Shown: one piece after another, positions 46,101 through 55,823 of the stretch
How the letters are laid out: each line of letters starts with the position of its first letter
Position numbering within the stretch: position 1 is the stretch's first letter
Source: Pedobacter sp. MC2016-14
GTDB lineage: Bacteria > Bacteroidota > Bacteroidia > Sphingobacteriales > Sphingobacteriaceae
Direction of reading: 5' to 3'
Assembly: GCF_020991475.1 (NCBI RefSeq)
Contig: NZ_JAJMPA010000001.1
Span: forward strand, 868,001-932,000
Length of the DNA stretch: 64,000 nt
Position numbers and translations under genes: made by a program
Notes under the pieces: generated by a model
What the model was told of the DNA's origin: nothing
Seen by the model: the letters and a program-made list of their open reading frames with translations, nothing else
The model's database searches: none

Positions 46101-48916
46101 ATAATGAGTACAACGTAATAGAATCTTCAAAGCATTTAAAGCCTTCGAGAATTTTGGAGATTGTAGGCGATGAGATGAAATTTAGTTTGAGCGATGAGAT
46201 GAAAGCTGCTGTTACAGAAACTCGTACTAAGACACACGTTCATTCAATTGTGAGCGCGACAGCAGACATTATTACTGGAAATTTAAAGGTATCCGGGGTC
46301 AGCAGATTCTATGGAGGAGGGATTAGAGTTGCTAGTATTACCGTTGATAATCTTAATGGTGTAAAGAAGCAAACAAGATATAATTATTCAAGGCCTGGGC
46401 TCTCTGCCAATGATGATGGTGGCTCATCGGGAGTGACTTCATACGAGCCGATTTCATTAGAAGAGAGTCTTCCGACTTTAGATGATGAAGCAAAAAAAGC
46501 TTACAATAGAGCATTGTACAAAGATATGGATTATCTTCTCTCGATAGCTCGGGAGGCGCCATCACCAGGAGTTATGTATGAATATGTTTCGATTCAAGAC
46601 TTTGATATATTACCTGAGGTATCAGAGCCTATTAAAAATACTGGTAGTATACAATATCAATATGAAGTTTTTAATAAAAATATGTTGGGCATTAAACAGT
46701 ATCAATATGCAAAATCTGCAAATCGGGAAAGAAAGAATTTGTCTATTAAAGATTTCACTTCTAGAATAGGGAATGTAAAAAGAATGATTACTTATGATGA
46801 CAAAGGGAATAAACTAACCGAACAGATAAATCATTATCTACATGACCAGATGTCTGATAAGTCTTTTGATTATCAAAGTCAGCATTATGCTAATCTCCTG
46901 AGTCTTTTTAATTATCAGGGTACGATACAGGAAAGGTACTCTGATGCTAGAATGGTAAAGGTAGATAATAACCCAATTGATAAACGCGTAATGTCAGGAC
47001 GCGATGTCTATCCGGCTATTCTTACGGGTTCAACATCGATTGATTATAAAAATGGTATTCGTGTAGAACAAAAAAATCTATCCTTTGATTTTTATAGTGG
47101 GGCAGTAACAAAGTCACTAAATTTTGATTCTTATGGGAACCGGTTTATTACGGAAATCACTCCTGCTTACAGGCAATATCCAGCACTCGGTCTAAAATTG
47201 GATTATGTGTTTAATCCTTCAAATGGGCCTAAACACATGCTTACACAGACAGCCTCAACTTACATATATGCGGTAGATGGTTTTAATGCACCTTTAGGTA
47301 TTGTTTCTGCAAGGGTACAAACTTGGGGTAACGATATCCCTGTTCTTGATCCAGAAGGGAACCCAACAAGCTACAATCAAAACAATATCTGGAGAGAGAA
47401 AGCAAAGTATGTGTGGTCGCCTACCGGTATTTCATTAAATGGACTAACCTCGGCAAATAGTTTTGTTGATTTTTTTGCTGCTGCACAAAATAATCCTGCA
47501 TGGAAGAAATCTAGCGAGGTTATTAAGTACAATGTTTTTTCTGCTCCTTTAGAGGCTACGGATATAAATGGCAATTATGCAGCAAGTAAAATGGGCTATG
47601 CGAATAGCAAAGTAATAATGAGTGGAAATGCGAGATACTATGAGATCGCATATTCTGGCACTGAAGATGGGGTTCTATCCTCTGATAAATTGGGAACAGT
47701 TTCTTCAGGCTCTGGAGTTATTACAAAGGAGATAGCTCACACAGGCGAAAAATCCCTTAAGGTAGCAGGGATAAATAATGGATTTAGGTATTCTGTCTCA
47801 TTAAATAGCCTTGACCCTATCAGAAGGGATTATTTGGTGGCTGTTTGGGTTAAGCCCACTTCAAATAATATTTCTGATGCTAAATTATATTACTCTATTG
47901 ATGGTGCGGAGATTGACATTACCCCGGCATATACAAAGACCGCCGCGGGATGGTATCTAATTCAAATGAAAGTTCCTGCTGCGGCTTTGAATGGCGGTAA
48001 TTTACTTGTTGGCTGCAAAAATGTAGGAAGCGGTGTTTTATATTTTGACGATTTCAGGTTTCAGCCACTAAATTCATCTACAGTTGCTTATGTTTACGAT
48101 TCGCATTCAGGAGAACTCACATATATGCTTGATAATAATAATTTGTATATTCATTATCAATACGACCAAGGAGGAAGATTAATTAAAACATTTAAAGAAA
48201 TACTTGGAAAATCTCAGGTACCCCTTGTTAAAGAAACAATCTATAATTACGGTAAAGGGCCAAAATGGGTTAACACTGGGCAAACTCGTTGTCAGAGTAA
48301 AATGAATAATGGTATTACGATTTTTACGGGTTTAATTGAAGCTCAACAAATGGATAGGAGTAATGTCAGTACAACGTTTAATCAGGTTAGATGGGTCGTT
48401 GTGCCTGGAGTAGCCACATGTGTTTCAGAATCTGTAGACGCCTATTGGTTTCCGACTGGCAAAACAAGATGTCACCAGTTTGAATATGGTGGAGAAATGG
48501 TAACTTCCGGAAAATTAGAAGTGGAAAAAAAGGATTTCAACGTTAGTAGTCCGACTTATAATCAACAAAAATGGGAAATTACTTCCACTTCATCAGAATG
48601 TGCTGCTACGGTTTTTGTGAAATTAATAACTGATGATACACAAGCTGATAGAGCCTATCACGTAAAGATCTTTGATGATCCTTATAATAATGTTGAAAAG
48701 CCCGCAGGTTACACAGTAAAGGTTAATTACAAATTAACATCAACGAATTACACTAACAACGGCATATCTGCTGCAAATGAATTTTATTATAATATGTTCG
48801 TTTCTACACTCGATGGCAGTTTAGGTACCTGGACCTATCGGGAAGGAGATAGTTTTTATTGGACAATTCAGGAAGTTTTTCTAATGCCTGGATTTGGCTA
48901 TAGAATTATACCATAG
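43106..48916 (+). CDS. Giant secreted SpvB/RHS-like protein with DUF5977 repeats
   Basis: 1936 residues. A signal or anchor segment (about 12-34) is followed by an N-terminal part like SpvB/TcB proteins: MINPLTGDFTYNLPLLEIPG near 53 and LSLSYHAGIQ..GLGWGINPG near 80-108. A glycine-rich beta region (about 130-300) and then a long body with many Y, N and D residues follow. Near 1525-1655 is a carbohydrate-binding-like module (EKSLKVAGINNG), and near 1720-1832 two DUF5977 repeats with TGQTRC/TGKTRC and NQ..W. No RHS core motif or toxin domain is evident at its C-terminus. It probably works with the RHS giant encoded about 0.5 kb downstream. Confidence 0.8.
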   Translation: MILKKYRSIIKKGIAIFLLINLFNQVMLPTIALALTSGPTVPEATSFEPIDTTEMINPLTGDFTYNLPLLEIPGPEGGYPLSLSYHAGIQPNEEASWAGLGWGINPGAISRNVNGYPDDFVGVQSTARSYWGGGSTKSIGVNVSLGLQAASVSFGLDFSQDTYKGFGVGGSMGVNFGLWNQQGVTGGVTLGVSPYGDPYVGANIGISTAKAVGGGFTGSTGVSVMTNFQDVNVGANAGVSYATGGARGSNVSLLGASISSTEGKVSLTAGGGGMSVNNANAGRISSESSGWSISIPMPIISLGISYNYRRYWSDESSNTSTYGVLSPAYPITLNYSANDTYRLLDPINENIIDNPDPDKLVGGTYPNYDDYSVTAQGLSGSIRPYDFQNTLYTQNRINNQDHSNDITAISINSNRSSGRKLQYRFINDFSNRYTQNPSNFSEDFVYDTSIYGNDDDNYGYNPSYNRLAGSKHINYYYNGQMSNSISGAIETNSKGFVRRSDLQSQIGSFVITNASGVTYHYALPAYSFDEYTETRKIGGVTSYNSLSKPTPYAYTWYLTAITGPDYVDRNENNQVDEADWGYWVEFNYGKWNDDYAWRNPAEGFHKDIDNTFNSYSRGKKEVYYLDYVKTRTHTAFFVKDLRNDGKSDASYGVCAALKLDHILLVQNHDLTTEVDDIRKASSKLNYPYQALMKINNHGFNVIDVDDFKSIEEDVVSKCIRKIQFNYDYSLSSGVPNSYVGSFLESYGAQTNEKTGKLTLLSVDFQGKSGIPVTPPIEFEYDLHPDDISNQENVKVISTSTSNRKGDIEVQSSNKLIVGDIIKFTINGTLYYCTLILDKGDKIFEVLYLKDKPPTITVFIPAVKTKNPPYNKDFYDIWHLYKSDYQGTSNNDNITRITTDISNRSTDVWSLRRIKSSIGNEINIDYEGDTYSQSVLNKNRSLTVNNFNYLGGTASSGYQARVNISGNEQPLNKIFKVGDKIDLVALAKFDYHQPPFPKIDNEYNVIESSKHLKPSRILEIVGDEMKFSLSDEMKAAVTETRTKTHVHSIVSATADIITGNLKVSGVSRFYGGGIRVASITVDNLNGVKKQTRYNYSRPGLSANDDGGSSGVTSYEPISLEESLPTLDDEAKKAYNRALYKDMDYLLSIAREAPSPGVMYEYVSIQDFDILPEVSEPIKNTGSIQYQYEVFNKNMLGIKQYQYAKSANRERKNLSIKDFTSRIGNVKRMITYDDKGNKLTEQINHYLHDQMSDKSFDYQSQHYANLLSLFNYQGTIQERYSDARMVKVDNNPIDKRVMSGRDVYPAILTGSTSIDYKNGIRVEQKNLSFDFYSGAVTKSLNFDSYGNRFITEITPAYRQYPALGLKLDYVFNPSNGPKHMLTQTASTYIYAVDGFNAPLGIVSARVQTWGNDIPVLDPEGNPTSYNQNNIWREKAKYVWSPTGISLNGLTSANSFVDFFAAAQNNPAWKKSSEVIKYNVFSAPLEATDINGNYAASKMGYANSKVIMSGNARYYEIAYSGTEDGVLSSDKLGTVSSGSGVITKEIAHTGEKSLKVAGINNGFRYSVSLNSLDPIRRDYLVAVWVKPTSNNISDAKLYYSIDGAEIDITPAYTKTAAGWYLIQMKVPAAALNGGNLLVGCKNVGSGVLYFDDFRFQPLNSSTVAYVYDSHSGELTYMLDNNNLYIHYQYDQGGRLIKTFKEILGKSQVPLVKETIYNYGKGPKWVNTGQTRCQSKMNNGITIFTGLIEAQQMDRSNVSTTFNQVRWVVVPGVATCVSESVDAYWFPTGKTRCHQFEYGGEMVTSGKLEVEKKDFNVSSPTYNQQKWEITSTSSECAATVFVKLITDDTQADRAYHVKIFDDPYNNVEKPAGYTVKVNYKLTSTNYTNNGISAANEFYYNMFVSTLDGSLGTWTYREGDSFYWTIQEVFLMPGFGYRIIP

Positions 48917-49005
48917 TCCTTTGTGATGTGATTTTTAATAAAAAATAACTATAGAGTTTTAGTCTGTTGGTGTCTTTAAATTATTTTGAAATGGGTAATT
49001 GTAAC

Positions 49006-49359
49006 ATGAAAAAACAAATTAAATGTATTGTCTTTTTAATCTTGTCGTATAGCTATGGCTATTCTCAAGATAAATTGAGTAAAAGTTTGAAAATTAAACA
49101 ATCTGAGTTTTATCGAAGCTCCCTACAAGTGGATTCTGCAAAGGCAGATAAAGTAGGCCAAATTCAGGCCAGCTACAAAGCTGGGATGAACCAGGCGATA
49201 GCTGATACCAGTTTAAATGATGCTGCAAAACGTGCCCGGATTAAAGCCCTGATGGATGCCAAAAATCAGCAGCTGCGTTTGCTGCTGAGTCCCGCGCAGC
49301 AGGCTAAGATGATTCCGACAACGGAACGCGAGCAGGCCGTTCCTGCAAAAACCAATTAA
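49006..49359 (+). CDS. Small secreted helical protein between the two giants
   Basis: 117 residues starting MKKQIKCIVFLIL, with a signal peptide (cleavage near YGYSQ, residue 21). The rest is helical and charged (KADKVGQIQASYKAGM, NDAAKRARIKALMDAKNQQLR) and closes with LLSPAQQAKMIPTTERE, reminiscent of Spy/LTXXQ-type periplasmic proteins. A longer frame exists, but this start has the natural signal. The first third of the gene is AT-rich and the last two thirds are not, which may mark a recombination join. Function unknown; a chaperone-like role is conceivable. Confidence 0.6.
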   Translation: MKKQIKCIVFLILSYSYGYSQDKLSKSLKIKQSEFYRSSLQVDSAKADKVGQIQASYKAGMNQAIADTSLNDAAKRARIKALMDAKNQQLRLLLSPAQQAKMIPTTEREQAVPAKTN

Positions 49360-49385
49360 TCAACGCATTCATCTAAAGCTCGGTC

Positions 49386-52300
49386 ATGTTTAAATTATCC
49401 CGCTTACCTGTTGCTTTGAAATTTAGCTGTACAGGGTTTCTACTTTCTTTTTTGCTTTTTTGTACGGGGCTAAACCCTGTTAAAGCGCAGATGGGCACCT
49501 ATCTTTACGATGCCATTCCTGCAGGTACTATGGGGATCTATGGTGGTTCAAATTTTTATGATTCCCGCTATTTGGACAATTATTACTATTACAATTCTGT
49601 AGGTAACTATGGGCCGGATATGTGGTACAGCTTTAATGTTGCCGCTTATTCAGACCTGCAGTTGACCACCTGCGGAAGTTATTTTAATACTGTGATCCAT
49701 GTGTATGATGAGTATATGAATGAAATCGCATATGGTGATTATTCTCCAATGTGTGGTGCTCAGGGTGAAATCATACAAAGCTTTGCGCCTGGAAACTATT
49801 ATGTGGTAGTAGAGGGGAATTACTACGGTTCCAATACGGGTTATGTGCAGTTTCTAATCAATTCGGTTTCGCCGGTTGCGCCACCGGACGGGGCCACGAT
49901 GGCCAATCCGATTGTTGCAGGAACTATGGGTTCTTGCGGGGGTAGTTTTTCTGATTCCAGGAGCAACGGGGTAACGGGCATGGGTGATGAATATGGGCAG
50001 CCCAACAATGACATTTATTATCAGTTTACGCTAAGCAGTGCTTCAACAGTGACGCTTTCTCATTGCGGGAGTGGTTTTGATACGTATATGCACCTGCTAG
50101 ATGCCTCGGGGAATCTAATTGCTTCCAATGATGAAGGTTCGTTACTTTCTCCTTGTCTTGGTGCGGAAGCTTTTATCCAGATGTCGCTCCCGGCGGGTAC
50201 GTATTATGTAGTTTCAGAAGGTTCGGGTTACAACATGGGGAATATTGTAACCAACATTCATGTGAGCAGTTCTACACCTACGTCTGGTACAAATATGGCT
50301 ACGGCGATCAACGCCGGGACTTTTAGTGCATCGGGTAGTTTTACGGATACTAAAAGCAATGCAGACCCTTGCCTGGGTAATGACTACGGGCAAAGCAGCA
50401 ATGATATTTATTATAAGTTTGTGCTTAATGGAACGGCCGATGTGGCCTTATCGCATTGCGGTAGTGGATTTGATACCTATATGCACCTGCTGGATGCTTC
50501 GGGTAATTTAATTATTCCTAATGATGATAGCAATGTTTCTCCCTGTCCGGGGCTACAAGCTTACATAAGCATTACTTTAACTGCCGGTACCTATTATATG
50601 GTGTCGGAAGGATATGGTGCTGGTACGGGTAACATCACTTCTTCTATAAATGTGGTGATGGCCGCTCCGCCACCGGTAATTACTTATGCTGCCACAGGAC
50701 CTTTGAGCTTTATTACAGGAACCGCAATTACTGCGATGAGCCCTACCAATACTGGTGGAGCGGTCAGTTTGGGCGGTCAGACGACTTCAACTTTTGCAGG
50801 AAATGCTGCTGGTGGTTTTACCAACGGCACTGGTGTGGGGGCTAGTTTTTACAATCCGCTGAACGCAGCCGTGGATCCTTCGGGAAATGTTTATGTCGCG
50901 GATGCGGGTAACCATTCGATCCGGAAAATTACACCTGCTGGTGTGGTCACTACTTTTGCTGGTGCCGGATATGGTGGGTATATGGATGGCGCAGGTACCT
51001 CTGCCCGTTTTCAACATCCTTCTGCTTTAGCTTTAGATGCTTCGGGAAATTTGTTTGTGGCGGACCAGCACAACAACAGGATCAGGAAAATTACCCCTGC
51101 TGGAGTGGTAAGTACCTTTGCAGGTAGCGGTACGGCAGGCTCGGCGAATGGCACGGGCACTGGCGCTAGTTTTTATTACCCGATGGGTTTGGCCTTCGAT
51201 GCTTCGGGAAACTTAATTGTATCTGATGGCTGGAACAATAAGCTCAGAAAAATCACGCCTTCGGGTGTGGTGACAACCTTTGCTGGAACAGGTGTTGCGG
51301 GCGCTACGAATTCGACCTTGCTGACCTCCAGTTTTAGCCAGCCAATGGGGCTTGTTTTTGATCCGGAAGGCAATTTATTTGTGGCAGATCGGTCAAACAA
51401 TATGATCCGCAAGATCAGTACTTCTGGCAATGTGACTACTCTGGCTGGGAGTGGAACCAGGGGTTATGCGAATGGCCCTGGACCAACAGCAATGTTTGCC
51501 CCGCCCAATAATCTGGTAAGGGACAATGAAGGTAATTTTTACGTTGCAGACCAGTCCAATAACATTATCCGTAAAATCACTCCTGGAGGAGAGGTGAGTG
51601 CTTTTGCAGGCAATACGGTTGCTGGTACAGTAAACGGAACGGGATCAGTGGTACGGATGAATTCGCCTTTTGGTATAGCAAGGGGTGCGGATGGGGTTAT
51701 GTATGTAATAGAGAATGCACCAAATCTGATCCGTAAAATAGTGATTGTAAAACCTTATACGATTACACCTGCTTTGCCGGCTGGATTAGTATTTAATGAA
51801 AATACAGGTGAGATTAGTGGTACGCCATCTGAAGATTCTCCCCCAATAGATTATACCATCTCCGCTGGCAACAGTAGCGGTACAGGGACAACTGTATTAA
51901 ATATTACAGTTGAAACAACTCAACAACCAAATATTGGATCGGATAATTGGGATAAGAACTGGGTTATGAGTAAGTCTTATGATGAGGATGGTAACCTTAT
52001 TGCAGAAGCTAAGGCCTTTTTTGATAATAATGGACATGCTACGCAAATGCAGGTGAAAAACCGGACTGAAGCCCAAGTTTTAGCATCGCAGGTAATTTAT
52101 GATGTTCAACAGCGACCCGTCTTAAATACATTAGTCGCTCCTATTTCAAATTCGGAGTTCAATTACAAGTCTAATTTTATAGCTACTACTTCTAACGTTC
52201 CTTATTCATACAAAAATTTCGACAAGTTAAGTCAGTCAATTAATAAAACAAATAATCCAGATCCTATTGGTAATACTAAACCAGGAACGCTAGGGTGGTA

Positions 52301-55300
52301 TTATAGCAATAATAATACTCTGGAATCAAGAGTAGCCACAACTGCCTATCCATACAGTCGCAGTCAATACAATGAAGATGGAACAAATTCTATAAAACGA
52401 ACGGGAGATATTGGCGAACAACTAATGGTTAATTCCGGCCACACTGCTACAGCAAATAGTTTTTCTGTAGTGAATGAGCTAAGTCATTATAAACAAGTAA
52501 GAGATAAGTTTTTTAGTGAAGCTGTGGTGGGTTCCTCGGCAAGTTTGAGTAATAAAGCTACACAAAATTTTTATGTTGATCAGAACGGTGTGGGCCAAGT
52601 GACAATATCTGACCTAAGCGGCAAAGAGACTTTAATGAGTAGTAGTACAAATCCGGGATGGCTTACTGTAAGTAATAGTGTTCAGTTGGATAATCCTCCC
52701 AGGAAATACTCGTATTCTGTTTTGGTTGGCGCAGATTTAATTATGGGTGGAGGAGATAATCCTAATGCTGGGGGCATTGTAATGTATTCCCAGGGATTTT
52801 CGGTAGATTCAAAAGAAATAGTTAGCATATATTTGAATGGGGAGCAAGTATATAATGGCATCGGTAAAGATTTTTCCGCCAATGTAGTTAGTCTTCACTC
52901 TAATGTCTATGTTGTAGAGTCGAACTTTCCATTTACCATATCTGACGGTTACCAGTGCGAGAACTGTCCATCCAGAATTGCAGAACCTAAAAAGCCTTTT
53001 CATTATTTTAGTCTTTTGCAACCTTCTGCTGTTACAATAACGGGTACAAATTATCAATTGTATGACATGCTTACGGAGCAACAAATCTCTGCAACAGGGA
53101 TATTACCTGCGGGATATTATAAATTGGTTACTACAGATGCGGCTACCACTTTAACGTATACAAATTCATACTCAAATATTAGTTATAATTTCTACAATCA
53201 ATTGGGGCAAATTATAGCGACTATTGCTCCTGAAGGAGTAAAGCAATTACTTTCAAATGGATTAGATGCTTATAATAATCTTGCCGATGTTCCTTTTCTA
53301 AGTACAAATGAATATGATCTTCAGGGCAGGCTTATTGCCAAAAGAAGTGCTGATGCGGGGCGCACAGAATTTGTCTACCGGAACGACGGAAATGTTCGAT
53401 TTTCTCAAAATGCAGAGCAGGCCAAAACTGGTAGATTTTCTTACACTAATTATGATCGCTGGGGGAGATCATTTGAATCCGGAGAATATCTACCTGGGGA
53501 TATTAGCTTCTCATCTGCAAAAACGAATGAGGTACTTCTGGAAGATACAAGTTTGTCGGGAGGATTAACCGGAGGGACAAGGTATAACTTTGTAAAAACT
53601 CATTATGATTATCCAGATAATTCGCATGGATTGGGGAATTACAATCAAGACGAGGCCTTTTTAAAAGCCGAGGTAAGTTGGACAGAAAATGAGAATAGCA
53701 AGACCTGGTATAATTACGATGGTCAGGGCCGTATAGTCTGGTTACTTAAATCTATAGTTGGTTTAGGTGTAAAAACTATTAACTACAGTTATGATGCGCG
53801 TGGAAATACGATTAAAGTAGATTATCAGAAAAATGATGCTTCAGAACGTTTTATTTACGAATATGAATATGATGCAGATGGCCGTCTTCATGTTGCATAT
53901 ACTTCGACTAATCCTGCCTTAACGCGGACAGAGCAGGCCAAATATTTTTATTATTTACATGGGCCTTTAAAAAGAATTGAACTTGCGGGAAATCTACAGG
54001 GGATTGACTATACCTATACACCACAAGGATGGTTAAAAGCAATTAATCACCCGGATACAGGAAAGGATCCAGGAAATGATGGACTTTCGAATGGATTTGC
54101 TCCTGATGCGTTTGGAATGACATTGGAATACTTTAACGGAGATTATATTAGAGATAACACAGGAATAAATAGTTTGATAACGGGCACTACAAAATCATAT
54201 TATAACGGCAACATTAGTGCGCAAAGCTGGCGAAGCAAAAAACCTCAAAGTATCATTAATACTTATGGCACAACGGTAAGTAATCCCAAAATGTTCACTT
54301 ACGAGTACGACAACGAATATCAGTTTAATAATAACAAATTTGGGTCGCCTAACTATACAAATAACAGTTTTACTGAAACAGCAAATGCAAACCGGGAGTT
54401 TAATTTGACTTACGATGCCAACGGAAATATTAAGAGTTTGAGCCGCACAGACCAAGCCGGGAACATAAAAAGTCAGTTTACAGGGGATAACTATCATTAT
54501 CAAACAGGAACAAATAAGTTGACGTCTGTAGATAACTATGCAGATTATATATATGATGATTTAGGTCAAATGACCGGTCAATCCAGAGTAAATGGTGCTG
54601 GCTATTATTTAAATTATAACATAAATGGTAAAATAACTGGAATATATTCTGATGTAAACAAAACGCAACTGCGTGTTTCATTTACGTATGATGAATCTGG
54701 TCAGCGGATTCTCAAAACAGATCATCTGCAAAATATCACCACGTATTATGTCTACGATGGTGTAGGTAATTTGCTGTCAATTTATGATAATAATGGTTCA
54801 ACATTACAGCAAAAAGAATTACCTTTATATGCATCCAGTCGTATAGGATTATATAAAAGGAGCGATAACAGTTACCAGTACGAACTAAATGATAATTTAG
54901 GCAATGTACGTGTAGTAATTAACCAAAGCAAAATAAATGGCGCAGCTGATGTAGTTTACTATTCAGATTATTACCCGTTCGGAAGTCCGCTTACCTTAGT
55001 TAATAATGATTATCGGTATGGTTACCAGGGGCAGTTTGCTGAGGTTGATAAAGAAACAGGTTGGAATAATTTTGATTTCAGGATGTATGACTCGGAAATC
55101 GGCCGATGGATGAGTACAGACCCAATGGGTCAATATTATTCACCCTACGTAGGAATGGGAAATAATCCTGTGAGTAGAGTGGATCCAGATGGGGGATTTG
55201 ATGGAGAATATGAAAAAAATGCGGAAGGGAAGTGGATAAAGACATCTACCGTGGGGGATGATATAGGGGTTGATTTTTATCATGATTTTAAAAATGGAAA

Positions 55301-55823
55301 GCAAATTACCTACATCACCGATAGAAACGGAAACTGGAATAGTATTTTAAATGGGAGAAAATATCTATCTGGGGAAGTTAGGGATTATAATCATGGTTGG
55401 TGGAATATTTATGACGAGTGGGCGGATGGATATGGTCCTGAAAAAAGTATATTTAATGGTAAACATCCATCTGTTTCCGATATAACTTTAAACTTTTTAT
55501 TTGAAAAAAAGGAGAAGGCTTTTATCGCGTCGGATAAGTCAAAGAAAAGAGATAAGGTAGACTTTTGGCCTATACTAGATAATTTTTTAACCGGAACAAA
55601 TATGCAGGTACAGATGATGGGAAGCTATAATGTGAGTTTTTATAAATTGGGAAATAAAGCCTTTGCCCTAATAATGGATTCCAAGTCGATGACTTCTTTT
55701 TATTACCATCTTCCAGTCACAAATCATGAAAGAAATACGAGGAGTCAAGATTTGATGGGAAATTGGCATGATAACATATTTAAAACTAATACATACCAGA
55801 CTTATCTACATTTGAGTAAATGA
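49386..55823 (+). CDS. Giant RHS-repeat protein with PPC-like repeats, NHL propeller and C-terminal tail
   Basis: 2145 residues. A signal peptide (about 1-34, VKAQ) is followed by three PPC-like beta repeats (about 36-160, 168-296, 300-425; repeats 2 and 3 share SHCGSGFDTYMHLLDASG). Next come six NHL repeats (about 467-785, each with G-A-F..P and IRKIT) making a beta propeller, and an Ig-like domain (785-845). RHS/YD repeats fill about 850-1850; the RHS core runs from YYPFGSPL near 1858 through GRWMSTDPMGQ near 1908 to NPVSRVDPDGG near 1930. The last 208 residues are the variable tail typical of polymorphic toxins, though a nuclease or other motif is not recognised. The N-terminal third differs in base composition from the rest. 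Confidence 0.88.
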   Translation: MFKLSRLPVALKFSCTGFLLSFLLFCTGLNPVKAQMGTYLYDAIPAGTMGIYGGSNFYDSRYLDNYYYYNSVGNYGPDMWYSFNVAAYSDLQLTTCGSYFNTVIHVYDEYMNEIAYGDYSPMCGAQGEIIQSFAPGNYYVVVEGNYYGSNTGYVQFLINSVSPVAPPDGATMANPIVAGTMGSCGGSFSDSRSNGVTGMGDEYGQPNNDIYYQFTLSSASTVTLSHCGSGFDTYMHLLDASGNLIASNDEGSLLSPCLGAEAFIQMSLPAGTYYVVSEGSGYNMGNIVTNIHVSSSTPTSGTNMATAINAGTFSASGSFTDTKSNADPCLGNDYGQSSNDIYYKFVLNGTADVALSHCGSGFDTYMHLLDASGNLIIPNDDSNVSPCPGLQAYISITLTAGTYYMVSEGYGAGTGNITSSINVVMAAPPPVITYAATGPLSFITGTAITAMSPTNTGGAVSLGGQTTSTFAGNAAGGFTNGTGVGASFYNPLNAAVDPSGNVYVADAGNHSIRKITPAGVVTTFAGAGYGGYMDGAGTSARFQHPSALALDASGNLFVADQHNNRIRKITPAGVVSTFAGSGTAGSANGTGTGASFYYPMGLAFDASGNLIVSDGWNNKLRKITPSGVVTTFAGTGVAGATNSTLLTSSFSQPMGLVFDPEGNLFVADRSNNMIRKISTSGNVTTLAGSGTRGYANGPGPTAMFAPPNNLVRDNEGNFYVADQSNNIIRKITPGGEVSAFAGNTVAGTVNGTGSVVRMNSPFGIARGADGVMYVIENAPNLIRKIVIVKPYTITPALPAGLVFNENTGEISGTPSEDSPPIDYTISAGNSSGTGTTVLNITVETTQQPNIGSDNWDKNWVMSKSYDEDGNLIAEAKAFFDNNGHATQMQVKNRTEAQVLASQVIYDVQQRPVLNTLVAPISNSEFNYKSNFIATTSNVPYSYKNFDKLSQSINKTNNPDPIGNTKPGTLGWYYSNNNTLESRVATTAYPYSRSQYNEDGTNSIKRTGDIGEQLMVNSGHTATANSFSVVNELSHYKQVRDKFFSEAVVGSSASLSNKATQNFYVDQNGVGQVTISDLSGKETLMSSSTNPGWLTVSNSVQLDNPPRKYSYSVLVGADLIMGGGDNPNAGGIVMYSQGFSVDSKEIVSIYLNGEQVYNGIGKDFSANVVSLHSNVYVVESNFPFTISDGYQCENCPSRIAEPKKPFHYFSLLQPSAVTITGTNYQLYDMLTEQQISATGILPAGYYKLVTTDAATTLTYTNSYSNISYNFYNQLGQIIATIAPEGVKQLLSNGLDAYNNLADVPFLSTNEYDLQGRLIAKRSADAGRTEFVYRNDGNVRFSQNAEQAKTGRFSYTNYDRWGRSFESGEYLPGDISFSSAKTNEVLLEDTSLSGGLTGGTRYNFVKTHYDYPDNSHGLGNYNQDEAFLKAEVSWTENENSKTWYNYDGQGRIVWLLKSIVGLGVKTINYSYDARGNTIKVDYQKNDASERFIYEYEYDADGRLHVAYTSTNPALTRTEQAKYFYYLHGPLKRIELAGNLQGIDYTYTPQGWLKAINHPDTGKDPGNDGLSNGFAPDAFGMTLEYFNGDYIRDNTGINSLITGTTKSYYNGNISAQSWRSKKPQSIINTYGTTVSNPKMFTYEYDNEYQFNNNKFGSPNYTNNSFTETANANREFNLTYDANGNIKSLSRTDQAGNIKSQFTGDNYHYQTGTNKLTSVDNYADYIYDDLGQMTGQSRVNGAGYYLNYNINGKITGIYSDVNKTQLRVSFTYDESGQRILKTDHLQNITTYYVYDGVGNLLSIYDNNGSTLQQKELPLYASSRIGLYKRSDNSYQYELNDNLGNVRVVINQSKINGAADVVYYSDYYPFGSPLTLVNNDYRYGYQGQFAEVDKETGWNNFDFRMYDSEIGRWMSTDPMGQYYSPYVGMGNNPVSRVDPDGGFDGEYEKNAEGKWIKTSTVGDDIGVDFYHDFKNGKQITYITDRNGNWNSILNGRKYLSGEVRDYNHGWWNIYDEWADGYGPEKSIFNGKHPSVSDITLNFLFEKKEKAFIASDKSKKRDKVDFWPILDNFLTGTNMQVQMMGSYNVSFYKLGNKAFALIMDSKSMTSFYYHLPVTNHERNTRSQDLMGNWHDNIFKTNTYQTYLHLSK

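Noticed and set aside
50785..51740. Repeated DNA of the NHL region as a phase-variable or mobile repeat
   Set aside because: The repeats are diverged at DNA level and explained by a six-bladed protein propeller.
43054..55212. Many minus-strand and out-of-frame open frames inside the two giant genes
   Set aside because: They lie in long confident reading frames, lack family features and have no spacing or signals of their own.
54950..55823. Type IX secretion C-terminal signal on the RHS giant
   Set aside because: The end of the protein has no recognisable T9SS C-terminal domain, and the export route remains unknown.
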